Positions 8,118 through 19,658 are shown, counted from the stretch's first letter. The stretch: DNA of 64,000 nt from Rossellomorea orangium (GCF_019334305.1 NZ_JAHWGH010000018.1:320009-384008), one strand, 5' to 3'. Numbers and translations are program-made. Notes: generated from the sequence alone by a model not told the origin.

Positions 8118-9451
8118 TCCTTTTTCCTGAAACAGGAAATAAAAAATCCGTCCCCGCCGAAATCTTGAGGGAAAACCTGGAGCTGGTTCCCTTCAATGAA
8201 TGGTGTTATCGGCTCTGGGAGCTGATCCAAGGGATGTGGCTCAAACTCAGGATGATCGCTAAGGAATGACGACACAGTGCCTTCATTCTCATTTCGATCC
8301 ACGGTACATGTGCTATAAACTAATAACCCATCTTTTTTCAGTAATGGGGCTACTGCAGAAAGGATGTCCAGTTGAATCTTTTGTAGAGAGTGGAGGTCCG
8401 ATTCTCTTTTGACGTATTTGATATCTGGTTTTCTTCTAAGCACACCAAGTCCCGAGCATGGTGCATCGACTAAAATCCGGTCGAAGCTATCATGATCAAA
8501 CTTCTCTCCAGCTTTCCGACTATCAAGGGCTGCCGTTATCACGTTGGTTAATCCAAGCCTCGATGCATTGTCGTCGATCAATTTCACTTTATGCTTATGC
8601 AGATCAAGTGCGTGCACTTCACCCGTCCCTGAAAGCTTCTCTGCAATATGAGTTGTTTTCCCGCCTGGGGCTGCGCATGCATCTAATACCTTCATCCCTT
8701 TTTCAAGCTTTAATGCATATGAAACGAGCATCGAACTTTCATCCTGTATACTGCATTGACCATTGAGATAGCTTTCTGTTTTTGCAAGATTCCCTCTGAT
8801 TGATTGAATCCCTTCAGGTACGATCGGACTTTCTTTCACTTCAGTCCCGTTTTCCAACAGCTGCTGTACGAGCTCTTCACGACTGATTTTAGTCGTATTC
8901 ACACGTGCCGTTTGGTTTGGTGCGATTAAATTGGTTTCGCACATTTCTTTCGTTTTCTCCAAACCGAATTGTTCTTCCCATCTCTTCACAAGCCAATATG
9001 GATGACTCGTCTCGATTGCCACTCGTTCAACTGGATCCTTTATGGAATCAAGAGAGGGTAGACCTTTTCGCTGCACGGATCTCAGCACCCCATTTACTAA
9101 TCCTGAGATTCCTTTATGCCCTCTCTTTTTGGCGATTTCCACCGCTTCATAGAAGACGGCACGATCCGGTATTCTGTCAAGATACACAAGTTGGTAGAGG
9201 GATAATCGTAACAATTGACGCACCCAATCATCGAGCTTCCCTTTAATGAATGGGGCCAAATAGAAATCAAGGGTCATTTTTCGTTGAATGGTTCCATATG
9301 TCAGCTCCGTCAATAAACCAATATCCTTCTGTGGCAGTTCATTTTTTTCAATGACGGAATGAAGCAGCAAATTACTATACGATTGATTTTTATCAACCGC
9401 TATGATAACATCTAGCGCTGCTTCGCGAACGGTTTTATTTCGTTTACTCAT
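8114..9451 (-). CDS. rsmB: 16S rRNA (cytosine-967-C5)-methyltransferase RsmB
   Basis: The 445-residue enzyme has an N-terminal NusB-like RNA-binding domain (about 1-140) and a C-terminal Rossmann methyltransferase. Seen are the SAM loop [15 protein letters not shown], the PCSG cysteine ([15 protein letters not shown], about 331) and the catalytic TC cysteine ([10 protein letters not shown], about 382), the two-cysteine arrangement of m5C methyltransferases. The start overlaps the end of fmt by 8 bases. It belongs to the priA-def-fmt-rsmB-prpC-prkC run. Confidence 0.96.
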   Translation of the reverse strand: MSKRNKTVREAALDVIIAVDKNQSYSNLLLHSVIEKNELPQKDIGLLTELTYGTIQRKMTLDFYLAPFIKGKLDDWVRQLLRLSLYQLVYLDRIPDRAVFYEAVEIAKKRGHKGISGLVNGVLRSVQRKGLPSLDSIKDPVERVAIETSHPYWLVKRWEEQFGLEKTKEMCETNLIAPNQTARVNTTKISREELVQQLLENGTEVKESPIVPEGIQSIRGNLAKTESYLNGQCSIQDESSMLVSYALKLEKGMKVLDACAAPGGKTTHIAEKLSGTGEVHALDLHKHKVKLIDDNASRLGLTNVITAALDSRKAGEKFDHDSFDRILVDAPCSGLGVLRRKPDIKYVKRESDLHSLQKIQLDILSAVAPLLKKDGLLVYSTCTVDRNENEGTVSSFLSDHPEFEPHPLDQLPEPITPFIEGNQLQVFPQDFGGDGFFISCFRKKD

Positions 9452-10394
9452 CGTTATCTCCTAACATCATGCCGGTTTTTAAATGAGCTCCTGCTCCTCG
9501 GAGGTAGTCCTTTGCACTCATTCTTTTCTTACCTGAAGGCTGTAAATCGGTAATTTTGATGCCCGTTGAATTCCCGGTTGAAATGATGAAACCATCCTCT
9601 TCCACCCTGATGATTTCGCCAGGTGAAGAAGTGACCCCGCTTACTTTCTCTCCCCACCATATTTTCATGACCGATCCTTCCAAAGTGGTGTAAGCAACCG
9701 GCCAAGGGTGAAGACCCCTGATATGGTTGTAGATTTGCTCTCCGTCATTCTTCCAATCTATTTTCTCTTGTTCGCGTTTGATATTGCGTGCAAAAGTGGC
9801 TTTAGAATCATCTTGTTTCACTGGGGATATTTTCCCTTCCAACAATTGCGGAATCGTATCAATCAACAGTTTGGCACCCGCAACGCTTAATTTGTCATGC
9901 AAGGTCCCCACATGATCCCGTTCATCAATATCTACTTCCACTTGACTGATGATGTCTCCTGCATCCAGTTTTTCCACCATATACATGATGGTGATTCCCG
10001 TCTTCTCTTTACCTTGTAGGATTGAATAATGAATAGGCGCACCGCCTCTCAATTCCGGAAGAAGTGAGGCATGTACATTGATGCAACCATATTTCGGTGC
10101 CTCAAGGAGAGCATTGGGAAGGATTTGCCCGAACGCAGCGGTCACAATAAGATCAGGCTTTAAAGCAAGCACCTGGTTTAACTCATCTTCATTCTTAATC
10201 TTTTCGGGCTGATAAACCGGGATACCATGCTTTTCAGCTGCCACTTTAACAGGCGGCGGGGTGAGGATCCTCTTTCTTCCCACAGGGCGGTCGGGTTGAG
10301 TCACAACCGCGATCACGTCATATTTTTCATCTATTAATGATTGAAGAACAGGAACCGAGAAATCCGGTGTTCCCATAAAAATCACTTTTGTCAT
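9444..10394 (-). CDS. fmt: Methionyl-tRNA formyltransferase
   Basis: The 316-residue enzyme formylates Met-tRNAfMet from 10-formyltetrahydrofolate. The formyltransferase domain carries [29 protein letters not shown] (catalytic Asn-His, about 107-120) and [10 protein letters not shown]; the C-terminal domain binds tRNA. Its ATG shares one base with the def stop codon (TAATG), so def and fmt, acting at opposite ends of N-terminal formylation, are translationally coupled. Confidence 0.97.
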   Translation of the reverse strand: MTKVIFMGTPDFSVPVLQSLIDEKYDVIAVVTQPDRPVGRKRILTPPPVKVAAEKHGIPVYQPEKIKNEDELNQVLALKPDLIVTAAFGQILPNALLEAPKYGCINVHASLLPELRGGAPIHYSILQGKEKTGITIMYMVEKLDAGDIISQVEVDIDERDHVGTLHDKLSVAGAKLLIDTIPQLLEGKISPVKQDDSKATFARNIKREQEKIDWKNDGEQIYNHIRGLHPWPVAYTTLEGSVMKIWWGEKVSGVTSSPGEIIRVEEDGFIISTGNSTGIKITDLQPSGKKRMSAKDYLRGAGAHLKTGMMLGDNDE

Positions 10395-10876
10395 TAAGCT
10401 TCATACCCTTCTAATTCTTCTTCTGTGATATATTTCTCTACTTTGGATGTAAATAAAATGCCGTGAAGGTGATCGATTTCATGTTGAATCGCCCTTGCCA
10501 TAAAGTCTTCGGCTTGAAATTCAACCGTTCTTCCTTTTCGATCTTGTGTACGCACCTTGATGGAGTATGGACGGGTCACTTCACCATATAGACCAGGGAA
10601 ACTGAGACATCCTTCCAGGTCCGTTTGAGATCCGTTCGACTCTATGATTTCCGGGTTGATCAATTCGATTGTTCCTGAATCATCCCCGATGTCGACGACG
10701 GCTACTTGCAGGTCGATTCCCACCTGGGGGGCAGCAAGTCCCACTCCATCAGCCTCAAGCATTGTGTCATACATATTTGCAAGTAATTTCTTTAGTTTTT
10801 TATCAAAATCCGTTACCTTCTCACACTCTTTTTCGAGAATGGCATTTGGGTGCATTACAATTGGAAGTATTGCCAT
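10394..10876 (-). CDS. def: Peptide deformylase
   Basis: The 160-residue metallohydrolase removes the formyl group from nascent proteins. All three active-site motifs are seen: [10 protein letters not shown] (about 44), EGCLSFP with the metal cysteine (about 88) and QHEIDHL with two metal histidines (about 130). It resembles the short type-1-like enzyme encoded beside fmt rather than the longer second Bacillus deformylase. It is 25 bases downstream of priA. Confidence 0.97.
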   Translation of the reverse strand: MAILPIVMHPNAILEKECEKVTDFDKKLKKLLANMYDTMLEADGVGLAAPQVGIDLQVAVVDIGDDSGTIELINPEIIESNGSQTDLEGCLSFPGLYGEVTRPYSIKVRTQDRKGRTVEFQAEDFMARAIQHEIDHLHGILFTSKVEKYITEEELEGYEA

Positions 10877-10901
10877 AACTGTCCTCCATTTTTCTAATTG
10901 A

Positions 10902-13325
10902 TTACATCATCACATAAGGATTCACATCAATGGAGATGGTTAGCCCCTGTGATGTATATTGTTTTTGGAACTGATCAAGTACTGTTTTCAATGTGATGCC
11001 AAGATTTGGTTCCCGTTTGTATTTTATCAAACATTGGTATCGATATCTATTCTTGATCCTGGGAATCGGTGACGCCACAGGCCCGAGAATGATTGTCGTA
11101 TCAGATAGCTTAGAACGGACGTAAGATGTCATCTTTTCCGAAATATCCACTACCTTCATGACATCCTCATGACTTAATGTGATCAGTGTTATGTAGTAAA
11201 AAGGTGGGTATGAGCCCATTTTCCTCATCATCATTTCCTGCTGATAAAACCGATTATAATCATGATCAGACGCCAACTCGATCGAGTAGTGCTCAGGTGT
11301 GTAGGTTTGAATGACGACTTCACCTGGTAATGTGTGCCTGCCAGCCCGCCCGCTCACTTGTGTCAATAACTGAAACGTTTTCTCAGCAGCACGGAAATCC
11401 GGCAGATGCAGCATGGTGTCTGCACTAAGAACTCCGACTAACGTGATATTCGGAAAATCGAGACCTTTGGCGATCATTTGGGTACCAAGAAGGATATCCG
11501 CCTTTCCTTCCCCGAAAGCCGTTAATAGCTTTTCATGGGATCCTTTTCGGGATGTGGTATCGACATCCATGCGAATGATCCTTGCATCCGGTAGGAGCTT
11601 CGTCAATTCTTCCTCCACCTTCTGAGTGCCCGTTCCAAAGTAACGGATATGCTCACTCATGCATTCCGGACAAGTGGTAGGTACACTTTCTTCATGACCG
11701 CAGTAATGACATTTCATCCCGTTGGAAAATCGATGATACGTCAAGGAAATGTCGCAGTTAGGACATTGCAGGACAAAGCCGCAATCCCTGCACATGATGA
11801 AGGAGGAGTGTCCTCTGCGATTAAGGAATAGCACGGTTTGCTCTCCTTTTTCGATCCGGGATTGAAGCTTTTCAAACAGGGTGGTTGAAAACATGGAACG
11901 GTTACCATTCCTTAATTCCTCCCGCATGTCCACGATATCGACAGATGGGAGCGGGCCGTCATTCATACGTTTATCCAGTGTCAAGAGCTCATATACACCT
12001 TTAGAAGCCCGGGCGAATGTTTCCAAAGATGGGGTCGCACTGCCTAAAATCACTGGACAACCATGGATTTCGCCTCGATAGATCGCCACTTCCCTCGCAT
12101 GATAACGAGGATTTTCTTCTTGCTTGTAACTCGTTTCATGCTCCTCGTCGATGATGATGATCCCTAAATTTTCGAAGGGGGCAAAAACGGCAGAGCGTGC
12201 ACCTACCACCACTTTCACTTCTTTGCGTTGGATCTTTCTCCATTCATCATATTTTTCACCTACTGACAATCCGCTGTGAAGGACGGCAACATCGTCGCCG
12301 AAGCGTCCTTTAAAACGGTGGACCATTTGTGGTGTAAGGGATATTTCAGGAACCAGTACGATGGCTTCCTTCCCTTCCTGTAAGACACGCTGGATCGATT
12401 GTAAATAAATTTCTGTTTTCCCACTACCCGTTACACCATACAAGAGAAATGTGTGATGCTCTTCTTGATCGATGGTACTCAGTATCGGACGAATCGCCTG
12501 ATCTTGCTGTGGGGTCAACGGAAGAGGTGAAGTATTCTCAAATACTCTATTTTGAAATGGATCCCGGTACATTTCAACGTTCTTCTCAATGAGGATCCCC
12601 TTATTAACCAACGATTTGATTGTACTTGAAGTCGTAGACATGTCATCCAAGAGTGTGGACTGGAGGATACCATCTCCACCAGGCGTAGAATCGATCATAT
12701 ATTCAATAATTTGTTTTTGTTTACTTGCCTGGGGAGGCAGACTGTTTTTCACTTCATCCGCTTTATCAGCCGGTACATTAAGATAAAGCTTACGAACGGT
12801 TTTCTTACTGCCTTTTGCTTTCACTCTGTAAAGGACTTCAAGGTTACCTCGTTTTACCTCTTTATGTACAAGCGGGAGAAGGCCGCTTTCTTCGATCACT
12901 TTCCAGGCGACGTCTTTTCCATTCTGAAAGAACCGCTGCAGGGAGAGATGAAGTTCGCTTTTACTCCTGTTTTCTTCCAGCCGAAAGTATTTTTCATATT
13001 TTGCTTTCATCGCAGCCGGCAGCATCGCTTGAAATGCTGATATTTTAAAGCAGAGCGTCTTCTCTGTAAGCCAGTTCCCCAGTGTGAGTAGCTCCTTATT
13101 CAAAACCGGTACAAGGTCCATCGGCTCGATGATCGATTTCAGCTTCGAGACTTCCCCTTTTTCCTTTAATTCAATGACAAAGCCCTGAATCTTCCTTGGA
13201 CCAAATGGAACGATGACTCTCATGCCGGGAACGATGCTGTCCATCCACTCATCTGGGATGATATAATCATACGTCCGATCCGTCTGCATGGCAGGAACAT
13301 CTACTATGACACTAGCTACGTTCAT
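10902..13325 (-). CDS. priA: Primosomal protein N' (replication restart helicase PriA)
   Basis: The 807-residue 3'-5' helicase reloads the replisome at stalled forks. It has an N-terminal DNA-binding domain, the Walker A motif GVTGSGKTE (about 295), IIIDEEHE, and a zinc-binding insert with eight cysteines (from about 510, CRDCGFVLQCPNC to CPEC). The motifs VGARSAVFAPF and VSGRAGR follow helicase order. The start MNVASVIVDVPAMQTDRTYD is preceded by GGAGAAGGG and overlaps the coaBC end by 14 bases. Confidence 0.97.
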   Translation of the reverse strand: MNVASVIVDVPAMQTDRTYDYIIPDEWMDSIVPGMRVIVPFGPRKIQGFVIELKEKGEVSKLKSIIEPMDLVPVLNKELLTLGNWLTEKTLCFKISAFQAMLPAAMKAKYEKYFRLEENRSKSELHLSLQRFFQNGKDVAWKVIEESGLLPLVHKEVKRGNLEVLYRVKAKGSKKTVRKLYLNVPADKADEVKNSLPPQASKQKQIIEYMIDSTPGGDGILQSTLLDDMSTTSSTIKSLVNKGILIEKNVEMYRDPFQNRVFENTSPLPLTPQQDQAIRPILSTIDQEEHHTFLLYGVTGSGKTEIYLQSIQRVLQEGKEAIVLVPEISLTPQMVHRFKGRFGDDVAVLHSGLSVGEKYDEWRKIQRKEVKVVVGARSAVFAPFENLGIIIIDEEHETSYKQEENPRYHAREVAIYRGEIHGCPVILGSATPSLETFARASKGVYELLTLDKRMNDGPLPSVDIVDMREELRNGNRSMFSTTLFEKLQSRIEKGEQTVLFLNRRGHSSFIMCRDCGFVLQCPNCDISLTYHRFSNGMKCHYCGHEESVPTTCPECMSEHIRYFGTGTQKVEEELTKLLPDARIIRMDVDTTSRKGSHEKLLTAFGEGKADILLGTQMIAKGLDFPNITLVGVLSADTMLHLPDFRAAEKTFQLLTQVSGRAGRHTLPGEVVIQTYTPEHYSIELASDHDYNRFYQQEMMMRKMGSYPPFYYITLITLSHEDVMKVVDISEKMTSYVRSKLSDTTIILGPVASPIPRIKNRYRYQCLIKYKREPNLGITLKTVLDQFQKQYTSQGLTISIDVNPYVMM

Positions 13326-14541
13326 GTGCGGTACCCTTCTCCATTTGAGCAATCGCTTCTTTGAAGATTTCTTTAGCTACCTCTACTTTTGGTAGTAATG
13401 GTAACTCACGATCGTTACCTCGATTTGTCACAATGATTACTTTGTTCGTATCTGTTCCGAATCCGGATCCCGACTCCTTCACATTATTCGCGACAATCAT
13501 ATCCGCCCTTTTTTTCTCAAGCTTAGCTCTGGCATACTCTATGACATTTGTCGTCTCTGCTGCAAATCCGATCAGGTATTGATGGGTCTTTCTCTCACCA
13601 AGGCTCATTAAGATATCCTTTGTCCGCTGGAATTCAATCACGAGATTTCCATCTTTTTTCTTTAACTTGTCCCCCAGGATTTCTTTAGGGCGATAATCAG
13701 CAACCGCAGCGCTTTTCACAACGATATCAGCAGACGGGAAAGCTTCGTGGACGGCATTGTACATGTCTTCTGCACTCGTGACGGAAACATATTCAACACC
13801 CTTTGGAACGGGTAATTCAGAAGGACCGGAAATCAGCAACACCTCTGCCCCAAGGGAAACCGCCGCTTCTGCAAGGGAGAATCCCATTTTCCCGGTAGAG
13901 CGATTAGAGAAGAAACGTACAGGATCGACCATTTCCCTTGTAGGACCTGCTGTTATCACTACTTTCTTTCCTCGTAAAAGCATAGTTTCTTTGTCACCAT
14001 TTGAAAAATAATCACTGATCAATTCGACTACCTTCTCCGGTTCTTCGAGTCTTCCCTTCCCTACATATCCACATGCCAGATACCCTTCACTTGGTTCGAC
14101 AAATTGGTAGCCAAACTCAAATAGTATATCAATATTGCGTTTTACTGCCGGGTGATCATACATATGTACATTCATGGCCGGGGCGATCCACACTTTCGCC
14201 GTCGTCGCTAAGATGGTTGTGGTGATCATATCGTCCGCAATGCCGTTTGCAAGTTTTCCAATTATATTGGCCGTTGCAGGTGCCACCAGTACCAGATCGG
14301 CCCAATCCGCTAAATCAATATGAGCGATTTTAGATGAATCCTTTTCATCGAAAGTATCCCAGTATACATCTTGACGTGATAATGCCTGAAACGTGAGGGG
14401 GGCAACGAAATTTCGTGCTGACTCTGTCATGATCACTTTCACTTGTGCACCCTCTTGAACAAGCTTGCTCGTCAATGCCGCTGCTTTATATACAGCGATT
14501 CCACCAGAAACACATAATAGTATTTTTTTCCCCTGCATCAT
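13312..14541 (-). CDS. coaBC: Bifunctional phosphopantothenoylcysteine decarboxylase / phosphopantothenate-cysteine ligase
   Basis: The roughly 409-residue fusion makes 4'-phosphopantetheine for coenzyme A. The N-terminal FMN decarboxylase half (about 1-185) shows LCVSGGIAVYKA, the FMN-site VLVAPATANIIGKLANGIADD and APAMNVHMY. The C-terminal CTP-dependent synthetase shows TAGPTREMVDPVRFFSNRSTGKMG and KSAAVADYRP. Two adjacent ATG codons follow GGGGGAAAGTAGA; the first is used here. Confidence 0.96.
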   Translation of the reverse strand: MMQGKKILLCVSGGIAVYKAAALTSKLVQEGAQVKVIMTESARNFVAPLTFQALSRQDVYWDTFDEKDSSKIAHIDLADWADLVLVAPATANIIGKLANGIADDMITTTILATTAKVWIAPAMNVHMYDHPAVKRNIDILFEFGYQFVEPSEGYLACGYVGKGRLEEPEKVVELISDYFSNGDKETMLLRGKKVVITAGPTREMVDPVRFFSNRSTGKMGFSLAEAAVSLGAEVLLISGPSELPVPKGVEYVSVTSAEDMYNAVHEAFPSADIVVKSAAVADYRPKEILGDKLKKKDGNLVIEFQRTKDILMSLGERKTHQYLIGFAAETTNVIEYARAKLEKKRADMIVANNVKESGSGFGTDTNKVIIVTNRGNDRELPLLPKVEVAKEIFKEAIAQMEKGTAHERS

Positions 14542-14596
14542 TCTACTTTCCCCCATTACTCTTTATCCTCTTTATATTATGAAGGATATTAATAGA

Positions 14597-14648
14597 AAAA
14601 GAAAATAGGGTTGTCCCGAAAGATGATGAAATCTTTCGAGTCAACCCC
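14597..14648 (-). terminator. Terminator after rpoZ
   Basis: On the minus strand GGGTTGACTCGAAAGAT pairs with ATCTTTCGGGACAACCC and is followed by TATTTTCTTTTTC. It lies between rpoZ and coaBC. Confidence 0.85.
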
Positions 14649-14676
14649 TGGAGTTATTCAATAAGCACACTGCCGT

Positions 14677-14898
14677 TTATTCATCAGAATAGACTGCTTT
14701 GGCATCTCTTTCTTTCATAGACAATTGACCTGCATGGATTTCTTCAAGAGCTTTCCCTACGAACTTATGAGAATCATAACGGTTCAAACGATAATCACCC
14801 GTGTCTTGAAGGTTCCTTGCACGCTTAGCAGCAATACTTACCAGCGAATATTTAGAATCGATCTTTTTCATTAATGAATCAATGGATGGGTTTAACAT
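14677..14898 (-). CDS. rpoZ: DNA-directed RNA polymerase omega subunit
   Basis: The 73-residue omega subunit begins [20 protein letters not shown] and has the conserved AAKRARNL segment that latches the beta' C-terminus. It starts directly at the base after the gmk stop codon, so it is translationally coupled. Omega helps assemble and stabilise RNA polymerase. Confidence 0.95.
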   Translation of the reverse strand: MLNPSIDSLMKKIDSKYSLVSIAAKRARNLQDTGDYRLNRYDSHKFVGKALEEIHAGQLSMKERDAKAVYSDE

Positions 14899-15513
<615 letters not shown>

Positions 15514-15786
15514 TTATTTACCCTGCCCTTCTTCTACTAAATCCTCTTTATCTGTCAAACGATGAGCAACGGTTTCGGGTTGAACAGCTGAAAGAATGAC
15601 GTGATCGCTGTCCGTAATAATGACCGCTCTTGTTCTTCTTCCGTATGTAGCATCAACGAGTGTTCCACGATCCCTTGCATCTTGTATCAGGCGCTTGATC
15701 GGGGCTGATTCCGGACTTACAATTGAAATGATCCGGTTAGCTGAAACGATATTTCCAAATCCTATATTGATGAGCTTGATCGACAT
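15514..15786 (-). CDS. remA: Extracellular matrix regulator RemA
   Basis: The 90-residue protein (YlzA, DUF370) starts [19 protein letters not shown] and contains the conserved [19 protein letters not shown] and [18 protein letters not shown]. RemA is a ring-forming DNA-binding activator of biofilm matrix genes and osmoprotection genes in B. subtilis. AGGAGGAGCATT before the ATG fixes the start. It sits between yloC and gmk, as usual. Confidence 0.94.
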   Translation of the reverse strand: MSIKLINIGFGNIVSANRIISIVSPESAPIKRLIQDARDRGTLVDATYGRRTRAVIITDSDHVILSAVQPETVAHRLTDKEDLVEEGQGK

Positions 15787-15842
15787 AATGCTCCTCCTAA
15801 TCAATAGTTTAGTTTCGCCGGAATGCCGGAAAACTAAACTTC

Positions 15843-16718
15843 TTATTCTACATTTTGCACTTGTTCTCTCAGCTTCTCAAGTGTTGATTTCAGTTCTACC
15901 ACAATGGTGGCAATGAAGGAATCATTTGCTTTTGAACCAATTGTATTGACTTCCCTGTTCATTTCCTGGATCATGAAATCCAATTTCCTGCCTACAGGGC
16001 CTTCATTCATCAATGTGGAATGAAAATACTGAATGTGACTTTTAAGCCTTGTCAATTCCTCTGTGATATCTGATTTATCCGCAAAGATGGCCACTTCCGT
16101 AAGGATACGACTTTCGTCAAAAGAATTTTCATTGTATTCTACTATTCTTTTTCTTAATCGTTCCCTATATAGATTGACCACTTCAGGGGCATGCTGGGTC
16201 AGCTCCCCTACGCTCAGCTCAAATTTTTGGAGATGTGTGAGAAAGTCATTCTTAAGGAGCTCACCTTCTTTCTCCCGCATCCTTCTGAGATCCAACACGG
16301 CTTCATCAACAGCTTTTAATACCAAGTGCTCAAGCTCTTCATTTTCTTCTTCCATTTCTTCAACCATCACAAATTCTTCTCTGTCTAACAGATGGGATAG
16401 TTGCACTTCATCATGTAATGAGAAGGTTTTTTTCACCTTATTTACTAACTGATAATAATCTTGAATGAGCTTCCAGTCAATATGCAGGTTTTTATGTACG
16501 AGGCCTTCACCGCTGATCGTGATGAAAATATCCACTTTCCCTCTTTTGACGCTTTGGGAAACTTGTTTCTTTATTTTATCCTCGAGCTTCAATAATTGAC
16601 GCGGCATCCTTATATAACACTCACTGAATCTGTGATTAACGGATTTCATTTCTACCGTTACAGAATGTTGTTCAGACTCTACTTTGCTTCTGCCAAAGCC
16701 TGTCATACTGACAACCAT
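15843..16718 (-). CDS. yloC: YicC/YloC family endoribonuclease
   Basis: The 291-residue protein starts [17 protein letters not shown] and ends with the conserved segment [18 protein letters not shown]. Family members (YicC in E. coli, YloC in Bacillus) are recently recognised endoribonucleases involved in RNA turnover. Two upstream in-frame Met-type codons lack a clear ribosome site; the chosen start matches the family N-terminus. It heads the remA-gmk-rpoZ group after the yloB terminator. Confidence 0.9.
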   Translation of the reverse strand: MVVSMTGFGRSKVESEQHSVTVEMKSVNHRFSECYIRMPRQLLKLEDKIKKQVSQSVKRGKVDIFITISGEGLVHKNLHIDWKLIQDYYQLVNKVKKTFSLHDEVQLSHLLDREEFVMVEEMEEENEELEHLVLKAVDEAVLDLRRMREKEGELLKNDFLTHLQKFELSVGELTQHAPEVVNLYRERLRKRIVEYNENSFDESRILTEVAIFADKSDITEELTRLKSHIQYFHSTLMNEGPVGRKLDFMIQEMNREVNTIGSKANDSFIATIVVELKSTLEKLREQVQNVE

Positions 16719-16837
16719 TACGATCACATCCAATCCTTTGACGGTTTACGTATGTAGAACAACGCTGATCTCCCTATCTTGTACTGTTCATTCAGCGAAG
16801 GGAACAATCCCTTATAATCGATACATCACTATTTATA

Positions 16838-16874
16838 TAAAAAAGGTAATAGAGGATTTTCTCTATTACCTTTT
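16838..16874 (-). terminator. Terminator after yloB
   Basis: On the minus strand AAGGTAATAGAG-aaaatc-CTCTATTACCTT is followed by TTTT, 15 bases past the yloB stop. Confidence 0.92.
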
Positions 16875-16889
16875 GGATTATACCACATT

Positions 16890-19571
16890 TCACTGTTTTT
16901 TTCTTGCAAAAAATGACCCTGCAAGTAAAAACGTCGGAACTGAGCTTAAACCGATGATTAAGAGCCAGTCCTTTAACACGATCGGCACCGTATGGAAGAT
17001 TGGCTGCAATGATGGTACATAGATGACGATCAGCATTAAAATAAGCGAAGATAATACGGCCCAGACAAGATACATGTTCCCAAAAGGATTTCTTGAAAAC
17101 ACCGAAACTTCACTACGGCAATCAAACACATGGATCAGCTGTGCCATGACCAATGTAGCGAACGCGACGGTTTGGGCATAAGCCAGATGATCAGGGTGTG
17201 TCTTGTAGGATAACATGAACGCAAGTAAAGTCGCCCCTCCGATCAGGAATCCCCTTGACACGACTTTCCAGCCGAGTCCCCGTGCAAACACACCTTCTTT
17301 CGGATGCCTCGGTTTCCTCTTCATAACATCATCTTCCGGCTTATCCAGACCTAATGCCATGGCAGGAAGGCCATCTGTCACAAGATTCACCCATAAAATC
17401 TGAATCGGGACCAACGGCAGTGGAAGGGCAAGAATCATGGCAAATAGCATGACGAGTATTTCACCGACGTTCGACGCGAGAAGGTACCGAATAAATTTCC
17501 GGATATTTTCATAGATGTTCCTGCCTTCCTGGATCGCTGATTTGATCGTAGCAAAGTTATCATCCAAGAGAACCAAAGAGGAAGATTCCTTTGCAACGTC
17601 TGTACCGGTTATCCCCATAGCCACTCCAATATCAGAAGATTTAATGGCCGGGGCATCATTTACCCCGTCCCCGGTCATCGCTACTACATGCCCCCTATTT
17701 TGCAATGCTTTGACAATCTTCAATTTATGTTCTGGAGACACCCTTGCAAACACCGATACTTCATCCACAATTTCTTCCAGTTCATGTACTTCCATCTGAT
17801 TTAAAGCCTTACCGTCGAGTACGCGATCTTTATTTTTCAATATTCCCAGCTGTTTCGCAATGGCTTTGGCCGTCAGCACATGATCCCCGGTGATCATGAC
17901 CGTCTTGATGCCGGCTGCACGACACTCTTTTACCGCTTGCTTTACTTCCGGTCTTGGGGGATCAATCATTCCCTGCAAGCCGATGAAAGTGACACCTTCT
18001 TCTATGTCTGACTCCGTTAATGACTCCCAGGCCCTATCCTTGATCGGTTTATATGCAATGGCAATGTTTCTTAAAGCGTTAGAAGACATGTCATGGATGG
18101 CACCCTCTACTTCTCCCGTGATTTCTGAGGATTTCCTTTGGAGCCTTCCTTCCCAAAGGACCGACTCGCTCTTCCCGACCAAAACATCCGGGGCACCTTT
18201 GGTTACAGAGAAGTACTTTCCATTTTGATCAACTGCGATGATACTCATCATCTTCCTGGTGGAATCGAATGGGAACTCTTTCACAATCGTAAATTTTTTC
18301 TGTAATGACTCTCTTGAGAGTCCCGCTTTCAAACCTGCAACAAGCAGTGCTCCTTCAGTAGGATCTCCATCGACAATAAAGCTTCCTTCACGGGTTACGA
18401 GTTCTGCATGGTTACAGAGCATTCCAAACGTCAATAATTGCTGTAAGGCATTCTCACTATGAGGAGTCACACGTCGCTCCCCGTTATAGAATTGTCCGTC
18501 CGGCTCGTATCCTGTTCCAGTTACCGTCCACGTTTTCCCGCCGCTCCACAGATGGGTGACCGTCATTTTATTTTGAGTAAGGGTACCTGTCTTATCCGAA
18601 CAAATAACCGAAGCACAGCCTAACGTTTCAACAGCCGGAAGCTTTCGAACGATTGCCTTCTTTTTAATCATCCGCTGAACGCCCAGTGAAAGAGCCACAG
18701 TTACAATGGCCGGTAACCCTTCAGGAATGGCTGCAACAGCTAATGAAACCCCTGCCAAAAACATTGTATACATATCATGGCCCTGAATCACACCGATTCC
18801 CACCACCAGCGCCGTCAATACAAGTGCAACCGTAATGAGGATTTTCCCTAATTCTTCAAGTCTTCTCTGAAGAGGGGTCGTCATGGTTTCAGCCTTTTGA
18901 ATCATATCCGCAATCTGTCCCATGGCTGTCTTCATGCCAATCGAGGTCACGACACCAATCCCGTTTCCTCGTGTGACCATCGTTCCCATAAACGCCATGT
19001 TTTCCAAATCTCCAAGACTCATATTCTCACCATTGACAGGTTGAGTGGATTTTGCAACTGGAACTGATTCACCCGTAAGTGCAGATTCCTCTATCTCCAG
19101 GTTATTCGCTTCGATAAGGCGTACATCAGCACCGATTCTGTCTCCACTGCCAAATCGAATAACATCCCCGATGATAACCTCTTTTGAGACAATCTTCACC
19201 CACTTTCCATCTCTCAATACCGAGACTTGCGGTGCAGAAAGCTCCTTTAATGCCTGCAGGGATCTTTCCGCTTTTCGTTCTTGGAAAAACCCTAAAAAAC
19301 CGTTTATAAGTACAATGGCAATGATGGCAATCGCATCGATGTATTCCCCAAGCAATCCCGAAATGAGAGTGGCTGCCAATAACACGAGAACCATAAAATC
19401 CTTGAATTGACTGAAAAACAATAACAAAGCAGACTGCTTTTCAGCTTCTTCCAATTGATTGTATCCAAACTGTTTCCGTCTTTCTGCTACATGATCTGTT
19501 GATAGCCCCTCTTGATAATTAGTATTTAATGACTGCTCTATGTCCTCTTGTCTCATCTCATGAAATTTCAT
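16890..19571 (-). CDS. yloB: Calcium-translocating P-type ATPase (type IIA)
   Basis: The 893-residue cation pump is of the SERCA-like class. It shows LTGESVPV (actuator TGES), the phosphorylation motif CSDKTGTLTQNKM (Asp near 325), KGAPDVL and TGDGVNDAPAI. The transmembrane helix with PEGLPA and the later AxxxxWVNLVTDG segment provide the Ca site type seen in B. subtilis YloB, which exports or stores Ca2+ and is induced in sporulation. The strong GGAGGAGAG site upstream is better spaced for a three-codon mini-frame whose stop overlaps this ATG. Confidence 0.94.
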   Translation of the reverse strand: MKFHEMRQEDIEQSLNTNYQEGLSTDHVAERRKQFGYNQLEEAEKQSALLLFFSQFKDFMVLVLLAATLISGLLGEYIDAIAIIAIVLINGFLGFFQERKAERSLQALKELSAPQVSVLRDGKWVKIVSKEVIIGDVIRFGSGDRIGADVRLIEANNLEIEESALTGESVPVAKSTQPVNGENMSLGDLENMAFMGTMVTRGNGIGVVTSIGMKTAMGQIADMIQKAETMTTPLQRRLEELGKILITVALVLTALVVGIGVIQGHDMYTMFLAGVSLAVAAIPEGLPAIVTVALSLGVQRMIKKKAIVRKLPAVETLGCASVICSDKTGTLTQNKMTVTHLWSGGKTWTVTGTGYEPDGQFYNGERRVTPHSENALQQLLTFGMLCNHAELVTREGSFIVDGDPTEGALLVAGLKAGLSRESLQKKFTIVKEFPFDSTRKMMSIIAVDQNGKYFSVTKGAPDVLVGKSESVLWEGRLQRKSSEITGEVEGAIHDMSSNALRNIAIAYKPIKDRAWESLTESDIEEGVTFIGLQGMIDPPRPEVKQAVKECRAAGIKTVMITGDHVLTAKAIAKQLGILKNKDRVLDGKALNQMEVHELEEIVDEVSVFARVSPEHKLKIVKALQNRGHVVAMTGDGVNDAPAIKSSDIGVAMGITGTDVAKESSSLVLLDDNFATIKSAIQEGRNIYENIRKFIRYLLASNVGEILVMLFAMILALPLPLVPIQILWVNLVTDGLPAMALGLDKPEDDVMKRKPRHPKEGVFARGLGWKVVSRGFLIGGATLLAFMLSYKTHPDHLAYAQTVAFATLVMAQLIHVFDCRSEVSVFSRNPFGNMYLVWAVLSSLILMLIVIYVPSLQPIFHTVPIVLKDWLLIIGLSSVPTFLLAGSFFARKKQ

Positions 19572-19579
19572 GCAACCAT
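19568..19579 (-). CDS. Three-codon leader ORF overlapping the yloB start
   Basis: After AGGAGGAGAGTGAC comes ATG GTT GCA TGA; its stop overlaps the yloB start codon as ATGA. The ribosome site is optimally spaced for this mini-frame and too far for yloB alone, so yloB translation may depend on re-initiation. This is an inference from spacing only. Confidence 0.4.
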   Translation of the reverse strand: MVA

Positions 19580-19629
19580 GTCACTCTCCTCCTACGATAC
19601 GAAAAGTTATCCTTCTCATAGCATTCTTA

Positions 19630-19658
19630 TTCAGACTCGTCCTAAAAAATGATATGAT
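19630..19658 (+). promoter_or_regulatory. Candidate sigma-A promoter for rqcH
   Basis: A -35-like TTCAGA (19630-19635) and -10 TATGAT (19653-19658) are separated by 17 bases, about 120 bases upstream of the rqcH start. The -10 is 5/6 and the -35 4/6 to consensus. Confidence 0.5.
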
